Positions 19,101 to 26,831 of a stretch of DNA of 64,000 nucleotides are shown here, piece by piece. How positions within the stretch are numbered: the first letter of the stretch is position 1; each line of letters opens with the position of its first letter. Under the pieces are notes generated by a model that saw only the letters and a program-made list of their open reading frames with translations, was not told the DNA's origin and searched no databases. Both the position numbers and the translations under genes were made by a program. The stretch comes from JAOTZA01 sp965224065. Lineage in GTDB: Bacteria > Acidobacteriota > Thermoanaerobaculia > Multivoradales > JAHEKO01. The stretch is taken from the NCBI GenBank assembly GCA_965224065.1, contig CBDCYF010000005.1, positions 3,348,001 through 3,412,000 on the forward strand, given 5' to 3'.

Positions 19101-21221
19101 ATCGACGCCCGTTCGGTGGTCGTGACCCGTACGGTGGACGAGCTCGACCGGGTGACACAGATCGACTACACGGATGCGACGCTCGACACCACCTTCGTGT
19201 ACGACTCGGGGTCCTTTGGCGTGGGCCGGCTGTCCTCGATCACCCGAAACGGCGGCTCGGTCGCCTACGCCTACGACCGCTTTGGCCGGGTGACCCAGGA
19301 CGGGGACCTCAACTTCACCTACGATGAGAACGGCAACCGGGCGACGGTGGGCTACCCGGGTGGGATCACTGCGACCTATACCTACGACTATGCCGACCGG
19401 CCGGAGACACTGATGGTGGACGATGGGGTCAATCCTTCGCAGACGGTGGTTTCCTCGGCGTCGTACAAGCCCTCGGGGCCGCTCGAGAGCCTGGCTCTAG
19501 GCAACGGCCTGACCGAGACGCGGGGCTTTGACGGGCGTTACTTCCCGGCCTCGATCGATTTGACCGGCGGCCTCCAGCGCACCTGGAGCTACACCACCGA
19601 CAAGGTCGGCAACATCCTCCAGATCGACGAGACCGTGGGGTGCCCGCTCACCCTGGCGGTCGACAACCAGACGCTCTCGGCCCCCGAGGTCTTCGAGGCC
19701 TGTGACGAGGTCTCCTCCCAGAACACCACCGTCCAGTCGCCCGGCGGGGTGGTCTACCGCGCCGGGGACCGGGTAGTGCTGGACCAAGACTTTCGAGTCG
19801 AGATTGGAGCCGAGTTCACGGCGGTGCTCGACCCACGGATCGGGGACATGACGAGCTTCAGCTACCAGTACCAGGACCAACACTACTTCCTGACCCAGGG
19901 CGTGGGCCCCTGGGGGACGCTCGACTACACCTACGACAAGATCGGCAACCGGCTCACCGAGACCCGGGCCGGGGGGACCGACACCTACGGCTACACGGCC
20001 GGGGCCTCGGGCAACACGCCGCTCCTCGACTCGATCGCTCTGGGAGTCGGCGGAACGAGGGACTACACCTACGGGCCGGCCGGGCACCTGGAAGAGGTGG
20101 CCTCGGGGGCCAACGTGATCGACTTCACACCGGATGAAGCGGGGCGTCTGAGAGGATTGGACCGGCTGGGCAACACCGTGACCAACACCTACGACGGCCG
20201 GAGCTTCCTCGAGAAGGTCGAGAAGCCCCTGGGAGGAGGGGACTTCCGGACCACCGAGCCCGTCTATAGCTCCGAAGGCCTGCTCCATGCCCTGACCCGC
20301 CAGGCCCACTCCACGGCCACCCCCGAGCAGGTGAGCTACTTCACCTTCTCGGGCCGGCCCGTGGCCCAGCTCGAGCGAGTCGGAGCCACCTCCACCTGGA
20401 CCTTCCTGACCGCCGACCACCTGGGGACCCCGTTCGTCGCGACCGACCTCTCAGGCGATGAGACATGGCTCGGCCCGTTCGAGCCCTTTGGGAGAGACAC
20501 CCTGGCCGGGAGTGCCTTCGGGGCCACCGAGAGCGGCATCTACCTGCGCTTTCCCGGCCAGTGGGACGACGGCACCTGGGCCGAGGTCACCTCGGGGGCC
20601 GAGCTCTCCTACAACGTTCACCGCTGGTACGAGAGGGGGACGGGAAGGTACGGGACGGTGGATCCGCTGGGAATCGTGAATCCGAACACCTTTAGCCCCA
20701 ACTCGGCACAGGGTAGCACCATCGAGATGGTCTATAGCTACGCAGAGATGAACCCCACATTGAGGATCGATCCATTGGGCCTTCGGTCGAGGGTGTGCTG
20801 TCGGAAGATCCCCGGGTTGGGCGCGTTCAGACATTGCGCCATACAGATCGAGCGGGATGGCGAGACGACGACCTGTGGTCTCTTTGGCGGTCGGTTTACG
20901 CCGGGGGAAAGCCCCGGCGTCGGCCGTATCCGACCGGATCATCCTTTTGATAGGCCGGGGTCGCCGGGTATCGACTGCGGTCCGTGGAACGAAAGCTGCG
21001 AGGCCGATGACTGCGCCATCAAGACAGCCAATTCCTACGCGAACCCAAGTAGGTACAGGGCCGTCCGAGGGCCTAATAGCAACACTTTCGCTGGGACTGT
21101 TGCCCGGGCTTGCGGCCTGACGCGACCCTCGAACATCGGCAGCACGCCAGGTTGGAACGATCCGCCAGCGCCGCCCAAGCCGGGACAGGCCCAACAGCCA
21201 GGTGAGTGCAAGCTACCGTGA
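16185..21221 (+). CDS. RHS/YD-repeat polymorphic toxin-like secreted protein
   Basis: 1678 residues. A signal peptide ends at AHA-Q near residue 30. A Cys-rich N-terminal region (to ~230) is followed by dozens of YD repeats of the form Y-D-x-x-G-R/N. At about 1150-1215 a segment with NQTLSAPEVFEACDEVSS and YRAGDRVVL resembles an adhesin-type module inserted in the repeats. The RHS-associated core (about 1405-1535) includes HLGTPFVATD, FPGQWDDG, NVHRWYERGTGRYGTVDPLG and the boundary motif DPLGL. The last ~143 residues are a variable tail with several Cys, FRHCAI and GPNSNTFAG, typical position of a toxin tip. ATG 16185 was chosen for the signal peptide and the GGAAGGGGG upstream. Probably a surface or secreted antibacterial effector; the tip's activity is not identified. 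Confidence 0.85.
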   Translation: MEKLEGSVRWVVWGAIGLGFVLAIPSAHAQSPQACLGPGVFIETLGPAFPMGAPGCFTGADVCECFGFFDDTFCAKPKVLSQSAGLTDPLCDPTDETGSGCSVLISVTFEQPGNEETIVSWAPDPAPTPHVFLFNVSEPPECTFSTCMGVADCGSFVTGRIESNTYEIQQTLSGVKCSNVMSVQRSMRAIACPLTCEKRTSVPYLGGTNMAAGIGCPIPPKDECDDCKSCPIGDSGTSVGGGGPSFSPGRSGPGAVLRYRAGGAGAPGLPGSTGWTPTLGLFWSHDYAQRIVMDPDETHVWLLTEFGSFREFSGLSGGVYGTVSPSDEYRTLTRTATGWELSGLDGSVVVFEEVSGQGFGRWVSKTDRNGNAKTATYDAVSGDLTEVAFADGRKETFGYAAPGGKLTLIAEVGIDGTTTRTWSYTWTGDELTRIDRPDGTAWELFYTDPSFPGYLTRQELVGSDGTSRRVERAWEYDAQGNVAKTWKGDASFTGPDAVEKWQLSYDNAVTPTVTTVTGPLGGVSTYAVGRDPGNGGSTKPRVTEISGDCPTCGLGPNSVFEYDDASNPMLPTAVTDGRGHRTERTYDSDGRVLTRIEAVLEPEERTTTFTYDPTFPALVTSVEVESTSGAPAVRRTETTIDPVTGDATLRRLIGVESGSLFQYDTATVYNTEGQPTSLDPPGYGATDVTSFTYDPLRGNLLPLTRTDPLVGATSFGYDAFNRRTSVTDPNAVATETEYDALDRVTRTIRKGATTPEDLVTENVYSVFGDLERTVLPEGNVVVYGYDPAGRLETISRGPLATDLRERTKYTLDGFGNRVTEELQRFDTGGGVWQTESETDFVYTTRCHLDQIVRAPGTPEESVTEYAYDCSGNLEKVWDANHDSAVDPPTQAYAYDALDRLTSITQPWSGTGGGNAVTTYGYDVQDHLTSVTDAEGNQTTYVYSDRDLLTRQVSPVSGQTDFTYNEHGELSTEIDARSVVVTRTVDELDRVTQIDYTDATLDTTFVYDSGSFGVGRLSSITRNGGSVAYAYDRFGRVTQDGDLNFTYDENGNRATVGYPGGITATYTYDYADRPETLMVDDGVNPSQTVVSSASYKPSGPLESLALGNGLTETRGFDGRYFPASIDLTGGLQRTWSYTTDKVGNILQIDETVGCPLTLAVDNQTLSAPEVFEACDEVSSQNTTVQSPGGVVYRAGDRVVLDQDFRVEIGAEFTAVLDPRIGDMTSFSYQYQDQHYFLTQGVGPWGTLDYTYDKIGNRLTETRAGGTDTYGYTAGASGNTPLLDSIALGVGGTRDYTYGPAGHLEEVASGANVIDFTPDEAGRLRGLDRLGNTVTNTYDGRSFLEKVEKPLGGGDFRTTEPVYSSEGLLHALTRQAHSTATPEQVSYFTFSGRPVAQLERVGATSTWTFLTADHLGTPFVATDLSGDETWLGPFEPFGRDTLAGSAFGATESGIYLRFPGQWDDGTWAEVTSGAELSYNVHRWYERGTGRYGTVDPLGIVNPNTFSPNSAQGSTIEMVYSYAEMNPTLRIDPLGLRSRVCCRKIPGLGAFRHCAIQIERDGETTTCGLFGGRFTPGESPGVGRIRPDHPFDRPGSPGIDCGPWNESCEADDCAIKTANSYANPSRYRAVRGPNSNTFAGTVARACGLTRPSNIGSTPGWNDPPAPPKPGQAQQPGECKLP

Positions 21222-21805
21222 GAATCGTAAGCTTTATGTGTCTCGCCTCGGTAGCGATCACTTCTTGCGCGTCAAGCGGCTGGCCTAAGTGGACGGACGA
21301 CTTGGTGTCCTCGCTTTCTTGCGGCATGACGGAATCGGAGGCGGTCGAGCTGGCAGGGCAAGAGCTACGTCCAGTAACGACCACTGCGTTTCGTGGCGTA
21401 TACGGGACGCATACGGTAGACAAAGGCAACGTCTCCGTATGGCTCGATTTCGAAAACGGTAGGCTAGCCGCATTCTCACGCTGGCGGCCTGAGCCACGAA
21501 AGCTAAAGTCCATCTACATCTCACCGAAGGAGAATCTCTGCACGGGCCAGTTGAGCTTCTTTATGCGACTTCACCGACCATCCGAGTTGTTGGAGGGCGC
21601 TACAGTCTACCTCGACGGTGAGAAGGTCAACGACTACCCGTGGGCTGGTCCTTTTGAGATCCCCATCGGCGAGCACGAGCTGCGCATTGAACGGGAAGGC
21701 TATGAGCCGGTTGTTAAGCATCTGGAGTTCGAACCCGAAGATCGAGGTGAGATGTGGATCGACATCACCAGCGAAGAGCTATTGCCAAGGGCATCGGGTA
21801 GCTGA
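21218..21805 (+). CDS. PEGA-domain lipoprotein
   Basis: 195 residues. The start RIVSFMCLASVAITSC is a lipoprotein signal with lipobox ITSC. A central region has SCGMTESEAVELAG, like the SmpA/OmlA-type hook. The C-terminal PEGA domain reads ATVYLDGEKV, PFEIPIGEHELRIEREGYEP. GTG 21218 overlaps the RHS stop (GTGA), so the two are translationally coupled; a GTG at 21206 is an alternative. Position directly behind an RHS toxin tip makes an immunity or accessory role plausible, but PEGA lipoproteins are not a known immunity family. Base use is more A/T-rich than upstream. Confidence 0.7.
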   Translation: MRIVSFMCLASVAITSCASSGWPKWTDDLVSSLSCGMTESEAVELAGQELRPVTTTAFRGVYGTHTVDKGNVSVWLDFENGRLAAFSRWRPEPRKLKSIYISPKENLCTGQLSFFMRLHRPSELLEGATVYLDGEKVNDYPWAGPFEIPIGEHELRIEREGYEPVVKHLEFEPEDRGEMWIDITSEELLPRASGS

Positions 21806-22015
21806 CGGGCAGTGGCTTCGAGTACCGCGGCTCGAGCTTCGGTCGTTGGCTGGAGGACGCCTTGGAAGTCCCGCAAGGAAGCCACGAGAATCCGTGTCGA
21901 AAAGGCGGGCTACGAGCAGATCATTCGGCACTTGGAGCTTGGTCCCGAGGACCGGGGCGATCAGAGAATCGACCTGACAAGTGTTGACCTCCAGCCGCTT
22001 AACTCTCCGGATTAG
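21806..22015 (+). pseudogene. Frameshifted second PEGA-domain copy
   Basis: Remnant duplicate of the PEGA domain just upstream. In one frame LTGSGFEYRGSSFGRWLED then LEVPQGSHE matches the first half; one nucleotide shift later, IRVEKAGYEQIIRHLELGPE then DRGDQRIDL matches the second half of the upstream domain (LRIEREGYEPVVKHLEFEPE, DRGEMWIDI). No start codon or signal peptide of its own. It suggests an old tandem duplication in the region behind the RHS gene, now decaying. Confidence 0.65.
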
Positions 22016-22093
22016 AAGCGGTCACAAAGACCCATCAATCCAGTTGCAAGGCGGCCGCCAAGCACTCGACTTTTCGCCGGGGAAGGGACTGCT

Positions 22094-22468
22094 ATGAAGA
22101 CGCAACGAGTCCTGGTCTTACTGCTAGGGTTTCTTACTGTTTGGCCCGTGGTGTACGTGCTATGGTTCCTTGCCTTTTTCCTCAAAGGCCAGCCACAAGG
22201 ATCACAGGATTTGAGTGTTGTAGGCGCGCTGCACCTCGGCACGATCCTTCTAGTTTTTGGTCTGCTGATTTTCTATGTTTCTCATATCTTCCGAAACGAG
22301 AGACTCGATGGGGAAAAACGGCTTATCTGGGTGGTGGTCCTATTTGTCGGTCACTTTGTTGCTTTTGTGGCTTATTGGTACCTATATTTCTGGCGTCGTG
22401 GGCGACGAGCGATCGTGAGTGCCGGCATGGACGACACAGTAGGCAACCCGTCAAAAGGCGGATCGTGA
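22094..22468 (+). CDS. Small three-helix membrane protein (copy 1)
   Basis: 124 residues with three hydrophobic helices (about 7-30, 45-63, 75-97) and a polar tail. No recognised family; the segment LDGEKRLIWVVVLFVG resembles PLDc_N-type membrane segments. It is a paralogue of the protein at 22599: both share V-T/TxWP-VVY, FYV-HxF+N-, GEKR/SEKR-ILWV and an aromatic third helix. GGGAAGGG lies before ATG 22094. The gene is clearly A/T-richer than the window average. A tandem pair behind an RHS gene could be immunity proteins (inference). Confidence 0.7.
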   Translation: MKTQRVLVLLLGFLTVWPVVYVLWFLAFFLKGQPQGSQDLSVVGALHLGTILLVFGLLIFYVSHIFRNERLDGEKRLIWVVVLFVGHFVAFVAYWYLYFWRRGRRAIVSAGMDDTVGNPSKGGS

Positions 22469-22598
22469 CCACGCGAAGAGGTGTATTTGCTGGCAATGTT
22501 TCGCTCTTTTGTGGTTGCTGGCTGCGTACCCAGGTGGGGGACCCCGATCTATTCGAGCATTGGCCGGTTGAAATGGAACGCGAGACCAGAGAGGCACA

Positions 22599-22973
22599 AT
22601 GAAAATCGGTAGGCCTACGGCGTTACTGATCGGCCTAGTGACGGCATGGCCGATTGTGTACATGGTTCTCTTTTTCGCTTCCATGTTCGCTGGTGTGGCT
22701 CCTGGTAGCGAGGCGACCGATCTGCCTGTTTTTGGCGGGTTCGAGACATTGATGGCTTTTCACCTGGCGACCATGGTGGCGATGCTCGCGGTGGTTGTTT
22801 TCTATGTCGTCCATGCGTTTAAGAACGACGCCCTAGGCAGTGAAAAACGGATTTTATGGGTGATCGTGCTGTTGCTTGGGGGCAGCTTTGCTGCGCCCAT
22901 TTATTGGTTCCACTACGTGTGGCGAAGCCCGCAGGAAGCTAACAGGGCACCGCGAGGCAGCTCCGAAGGGTGA
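22599..22973 (+). CDS. Small three-helix membrane protein (copy 2)
   Basis: 124 residues, same length and topology as the protein at 22094. Conserved features are TAWPIVYMVLFF, FYVVHAFKNDALGSEKRILW and PIYWFHYVWR. The 130 nt between the copies hold no gene. Duplication with divergence is typical of immunity genes kept behind changing toxin tips, but this is only positional evidence. It converges with the downstream minus-strand operon, with 39 nt between stops and a TTTTT run at 22985. Confidence 0.7.
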   Translation: MKIGRPTALLIGLVTAWPIVYMVLFFASMFAGVAPGSEATDLPVFGGFETLMAFHLATMVAMLAVVVFYVVHAFKNDALGSEKRILWVIVLLLGGSFAAPIYWFHYVWRSPQEANRAPRGSSEG

Positions 22974-23012
22974 CGCCCGCAGGGGTTTTTCTTCGAGCGT
23001 CTGGCCCGACTC

Positions 23013-23294
23013 TCAGCCCGCCGCCGGCTTCTTGTCGAACGCGTTGGTCAGGTACTTGCAGAACCACACCTTGTGGAGCACGAGCAGGAGCACGAACACG
23101 AGGAGCGCCACCACCAGGCTCGGCCCGGCGGTCATCGGCAGCGTGAAGAACACTCCGCCCGCGAAGCACAGGTACCCGAAGTAGGCCGGCAGGTCGACGG
23201 GGAAGAAGTAGTCGATCAGAACCAGGATGACCGCCAGGGCAAAGAGGATTTCCATGGCGGGCCAGTCGGAGAGCCAGAGAAGAAGGTCGGTCAT
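23013..23294 (-). CDS. Small membrane protein (possibly NfeD-like)
   Basis: 93 residues with three hydrophobic segments (about 10-28, 38-56, 58-77) and a polar tail. FFPVDLPAYFGYLCFAGGVFF recalls the membrane part of NfeD proteins, without the C-terminal OB domain. The start codon overlaps the stop of the upstream DUF4388 gene (ATGA), so it is the last gene of that operon. Function unknown. Confidence 0.6.
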   Translation of the reverse strand: MTDLLLWLSDWPAMEILFALAVILVLIDYFFPVDLPAYFGYLCFAGGVFFTLPMTAGPSLVVALLVFVLLLVLHKVWFCKYLTNAFDKKPAAG

Positions 23295-24427
23295 TGGGCC
23301 GCTCCTTGTTGTTTGAGCGTGATGTAACCGGCTCGCGACAGGCGCCGGAAGACCAGTAGAGCGTCGAGCGAGCTCATGGGGCTGATCTTGACGATGGTCT
23401 GGATGTCGTAGGAGTCGTTGACCCGACTCAGGATGAACCCCTCTTCGGGTGAGATGTCGAGGCGGGGCAGTTCCTCGAGCTCTTGGGAAAGGCTGGGAGT
23501 CGCGGTGCCCACGACGCCTTCGGCCTCGAGCATCTGGTGGATTTTCTCTTGCGCGGCGTCGACCTGGTCGCGGGCTGTCTGGTTGTCCGGGGCCAGGCTC
23601 AAGGCGGCCCGGAAATGCCGGAGCGCTTCGGTGTATTCGCGCTGCTCGAGCAGGTCTTCACCCGCGGCGAGCAGTGAGGTGGTATCCGGTCGCTCGGCTT
23701 CGACCTCGGCCTCGGATCGTCGCTCGCCACGCGGCCGGACGAGCTTGAGCTGGCCCTTTTCCGCATAGGCCTGGATGACGCGCCAGACGTGAAAATCCCC
23801 GGTGTGCGCGTGGAGGGCGATTTCTTCAAGAGTCCGGTCGTCGTCTACCAGGTCGAGGATCCGCTGGGCCATGGCGTCGCCTACGTCGGGTTCGAGGCTT
23901 TCCATCGCGACCGGGACGACGCGTTTCGAGGGGATCGCATCGCGCAGCAGGCGCCAAGCGTCGATGCGGTGAACGCCCTCGAAGATGAGTTTGCTCAGGT
24001 TGATGGTCAGCGGCACCATGGCGAACTGAGGCAGCTCGCCGTCGAGGAAGTGGAAATCGCCCTCGCCCCAGGTGAAGATCTCGTAGATGGTCTCTTCGCT
24101 CTTGAGCCGCAGCATTTCGTCGAGATCGGGCTCTGAGATCGCGCCGAGGGTGACGAGGATCTTGCCCAGGAGCATCTTGCTCTGGTCCTGCTTCGACATG
24201 GCTTCCGCCAGCGCCGCCTCGTCGATGTAGCCTCGCCCAACCAGAAAGTGGCCGAGGTATTCCTTGGGTTCGCTCGACGCGGTGGCGATGACGCCACCCT
24301 TTTCGAAGAAGATCTTCTTCTGAACGTCGGAGTTGCCGACCACCAGCGTGCCAGTCTTGGCTCCGTTGGCCAGCCACTGCAGGAGCTCGGAAAGCTCCAT
24401 GGTGCGCAGATTCCCGGCAATGCTCAT
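23291..24427 (-). CDS. DUF4388 (PatA-like) regulatory protein with TPR-like segment
   Basis: 378 residues. Residues 1-100 form a DUF4388 domain (GNLRTMELSELLQWLANGAK, GTLVV, IFFEKGGVIATASS), found in two-component and gliding regulators. Then come a helical middle (YLGHFLVGRGYIDEAALAEA and LLGKILVTLGAISEPDLDEM), a TPR-like pair near 255-290 (LLEQREYTEALRHFRAALSLAPDN) and a C-terminal winged-helix-like end (VFRRLSRAGYITL). It shares its domain plan with the gene at 36116. It lies downstream of glpX with a 52-nt gap. Probably an adaptor in signalling or motility; no catalytic motif. Confidence 0.75.
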   Translation of the reverse strand: MSIAGNLRTMELSELLQWLANGAKTGTLVVGNSDVQKKIFFEKGGVIATASSEPKEYLGHFLVGRGYIDEAALAEAMSKQDQSKMLLGKILVTLGAISEPDLDEMLRLKSEETIYEIFTWGEGDFHFLDGELPQFAMVPLTINLSKLIFEGVHRIDAWRLLRDAIPSKRVVPVAMESLEPDVGDAMAQRILDLVDDDRTLEEIALHAHTGDFHVWRVIQAYAEKGQLKLVRPRGERRSEAEVEAERPDTTSLLAAGEDLLEQREYTEALRHFRAALSLAPDNQTARDQVDAAQEKIHQMLEAEGVVGTATPSLSQELEELPRLDISPEEGFILSRVNDSYDIQTIVKISPMSSLDALLVFRRLSRAGYITLKQQGAAQ

Positions 24428-24479
24428 GTAAAGGTTCCGTGATGACTATATGAGTGCGACCGAGACCGACGATCTTCCG

Positions 24480-25466
24480 TTACTGGAACAAAACGGCGGT
24501 CTCGAGGTCTTCGCGGTGGATGGTATCGACAAAGCGGATGACCTTGTGGTGTAGCGCCATCACCAGGGTCGAGGTGCGGTAGCCGCCGCCAAAGAACCGG
24601 ACGCCGCGTTGGAGCTCGCCGTCGGTGACGCCGGTCGAACAGAACAAGAGATTCTTCCCCGGCGCCAGCTCTTCGCGGGTGAGCAACGCGTCGACGTCGT
24701 GCTCGAGACCGAGCTCGGCGACCCGTGCCTTCTGCTCGCCGCCGATGGGACTGAGCCGGGCATAGATCTCGCCGCCGAGGCAGCGCATGGCCGCCGCGGT
24801 GATGACGCCTTCGGGCGCTCCGCCGATGCCCATGACGGCGTGGATCCCGGTTCCCCGGACCGCCGCCGCGATTCCGGCGGAGAGGTCGCCGTCGCCGATC
24901 AGGCGGATGCGCGCGCCCGTCTCCCGGATGTCGGCGATGAGGCGCTCGTGCCGTTCGCGCTTGAGGACGACGATCGTCAGCTCGTTGATCTGCCGGCCAA
25001 AGGCGTCGGCGATGTGCCGTAGGTTCTCGGACACCGGCGCGTCGAGATGGATCGGGGCCTTGCGCGCCGTCGGTCCGACGACGATCTTGTCCATATAGAT
25101 GTCGGGGGCGTGGAGCAGCCCACCGGTCTCGGCCGCCGCCAGCACCGCGATCGCGCCGGGCGCGCCGGTAGCGCACAGGTTGGTGCCCTCCAGAGGATCG
25201 ACCGCGATGTCGATCGAGGGTCCGTCGCCTTCGGCGAGCGCGCCCACTTTCTCGCCGACGTAGAGCATGGGGGCCTTGTCGCGCTCGCCCTCGCCGATGA
25301 CTACGCGCCCCGCCATCGGCAGCTTGCCGAGCTCGGAGCGCATCGCTTCGACCGCCACCCGGTCCGAGCCCTTGCGCTCGCCGAGTCCCATGGTGTGCGC
25401 CGCGGCGACCGCGGCGAGCTCGGTAACCCGGACAAAGCCGAGCTCGAGCGTCGAGTCGATGACCAT
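24480..25466 (-). CDS. glpX: Class II fructose-1,6-bisphosphatase (GlpX)
   Basis: 328-residue gluconeogenic phosphatase. GlpX-family motifs: VIGEGERDKAPMLYVGE, IDIAVDPLEGTNLCATG (metal-binding Asp and Glu), SVL-like AVLAAAETGG, YMDKIVVG, GIGGAPEGVITAAAMRCLGG and GVTDGELQRGVRFFGGG. ATG 25466 shares its first base with the stop of the upstream acyl-CoA dehydrogenase gene (TGATG), so reinitiation is likely. The frame stays open for more than 480 codons upstream, but those are only a shadow of the dehydrogenase gene. Confidence 0.93.
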   Translation of the reverse strand: MVIDSTLELGFVRVTELAAVAAAHTMGLGERKGSDRVAVEAMRSELGKLPMAGRVVIGEGERDKAPMLYVGEKVGALAEGDGPSIDIAVDPLEGTNLCATGAPGAIAVLAAAETGGLLHAPDIYMDKIVVGPTARKAPIHLDAPVSENLRHIADAFGRQINELTIVVLKRERHERLIADIRETGARIRLIGDGDLSAGIAAAVRGTGIHAVMGIGGAPEGVITAAAMRCLGGEIYARLSPIGGEQKARVAELGLEHDVDALLTREELAPGKNLLFCSTGVTDGELQRGVRFFGGGYRTSTLVMALHHKVIRFVDTIHREDLETAVLFQ

Positions 25467-26710
25467 CAGTTGGACTCGCGAAGCGCCGCCGAGTGAGCCA
25501 GGGGTTGCCGAGCGGGCTCCGTGGCCGCTGATCGCTCCGACGGGTTGAAAGCGGGAATCCCGGTGATGGATTCGCCGATGATCAGGCTGTGGATGTCGTG
25601 GGTGCCTTCGTAGGTATAGACCGATTCGATGTTGAGCATGTGTCGGATGACCGGATAGTCGTCGACGATACCGTTGGCGCCCAGGATGTCGCGGGCGCGT
25701 TTGGCGCACTCGCGGGCCACCCAGACGTTGTTCCGCTTGCCCATCGAGATGTGCTGGTGTTTGAGTCGGCCGGTGTCCTTGAGCTCGGCGAGCCGGCGCG
25801 CCAGGAGCTGCCCCTTGGTGATCTCGGAGAGCATCCAGACGAGCTTGTCCTGGACGAGTTGGTGGGAGGCGATCGGCTGTCCGCCGAACTGGATGCGCTC
25901 CTTGGAGTAGTCGAGCGCGGCTTGGTAGCAGTCCATGGCGGCGCCCAGCCCTCCCCAGGCGATCCCATAGCGCGCCTGGTTGAGGCACATCAGCGCGTTC
26001 TTGAGTCCTTCGGTCTTGGGGAGGATGTTGTGGGCGGGGATACGGCAGTCCTGAAAAGAAAGCTCCGAGGTCACCGACGCGCGCAACGAGAATTTTCCGT
26101 GCTGGTCGCGGGCGGTAAAGCCCGGCGTGCCCTTCTCGACCAGGAAGCCGCGCACTCCGTCGTCGGTCTTGGCCCAAACCACCGCGACGTCGGCGAGGCT
26201 GCCGTTGGTGATCCACTGTTTGGCGCCGTTGATCACCCACTCGTCGCCTTGGCGTCTCGCGTTGGTCCGCATACCGCCGGGATTGGATCCGAAGTCGGGC
26301 TCGGTCAGCCCGAAGCTGCCGATCGCCTCGCCCGCAGCCATCGGCGGGATCCAGCGGTCCCGCTGCTCCTGTGACCCAAACGTGTAGATCGGGTACATCA
26401 CCAGCGCGCTCTGGACCGAGACAAAACTGCGCACCGCCGAGTCGCCCCGTTCGAGCTCTTGCATGATCAAGCCGTAGGCGGTGCCGCCCAGCCCCGGCAG
26501 ACCGTAGTCGGTGAAGCTGGCGCCAAAGAGGTTGAGCGCCGCCATCTCGGGCACGAGCTCGATGGGGAAACGCGCCTCCCGATGGCACTCCTCGATGACC
26601 GGCTTGACCCGCTTGTCGACGAAGGCGCGCACGGTGTCGCGAACCAGGCGCTCGTCTTCGCTGAGCAGTGATTCGAAATCGACGAAATCGACGCCAGGTG
26701 AATGGCTCAA
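25466..26710 (-). CDS. gcdH: Acyl-CoA dehydrogenase, glutaryl-CoA dehydrogenase type
   Basis: 414-residue FAD enzyme. Features that point to glutaryl-CoA dehydrogenase: the AVRSFVSVQSALVMYPI segment (substrate-carboxylate Arg), GSFGLTEPDFGSNPGGM, and YEGTHDIHSLIIGESITGI with the catalytic Glu at 368. It would convert glutaryl-CoA to crotonyl-CoA with decarboxylation in Lys/Trp breakdown. TTG 26710 was chosen because AGGAGGT sits at proper spacing; a longer ATG version would start upstream of the probable -10 box. The C-terminal ~30 residues are an untypical extension. Confidence 0.8.
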   Translation of the reverse strand: MSHSPGVDFVDFESLLSEDERLVRDTVRAFVDKRVKPVIEECHREARFPIELVPEMAALNLFGASFTDYGLPGLGGTAYGLIMQELERGDSAVRSFVSVQSALVMYPIYTFGSQEQRDRWIPPMAAGEAIGSFGLTEPDFGSNPGGMRTNARRQGDEWVINGAKQWITNGSLADVAVVWAKTDDGVRGFLVEKGTPGFTARDQHGKFSLRASVTSELSFQDCRIPAHNILPKTEGLKNALMCLNQARYGIAWGGLGAAMDCYQAALDYSKERIQFGGQPIASHQLVQDKLVWMLSEITKGQLLARRLAELKDTGRLKHQHISMGKRNNVWVARECAKRARDILGANGIVDDYPVIRHMLNIESVYTYEGTHDIHSLIIGESITGIPAFNPSERSAATEPARQPLAHSAALRESN

Positions 26711-26763
26711 GAGGACCTCCTGGAGGACTGGGTGGCGGGCGGCTCGCTCTAGATCGGAGCGGG

Positions 26764-26769
26764 AGCATA
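26764..26769 (-). promoter_or_regulatory. Candidate extended -10 box of gcdH operon
   Basis: On the minus strand TGTTATGCT reads as TGn plus TATGCT. It lies 53 nt before the TTG start at 26710, followed by AGGAGGT, and supports that start over longer versions. Confidence 0.45.
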
Positions 26770-26819
26770 ACATGCATAAACGCTGCAATTTGGATCCAAG
26801 ATAGTCCTCGACGCTGAAG

Positions 26820-26825
26820 TATCAT
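26820..26825 (+). promoter_or_regulatory. Candidate leaderless -10 box
   Basis: TATCAT ends 6 nt before the ATG of the 89-residue gene, so the transcript would begin at or next to the start codon. No -35 or ribosome binding site is seen. Confidence 0.45.
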
Positions 26826-26831
26826 GCGCCG

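Noticed and set aside
26711..26788. ATG start 26788 for the gcdH gene
   Set aside because: It lies upstream of the likely -10 box and lacks a ribosome binding site; the TTG at 26710 has AGGAGGT at good spacing.
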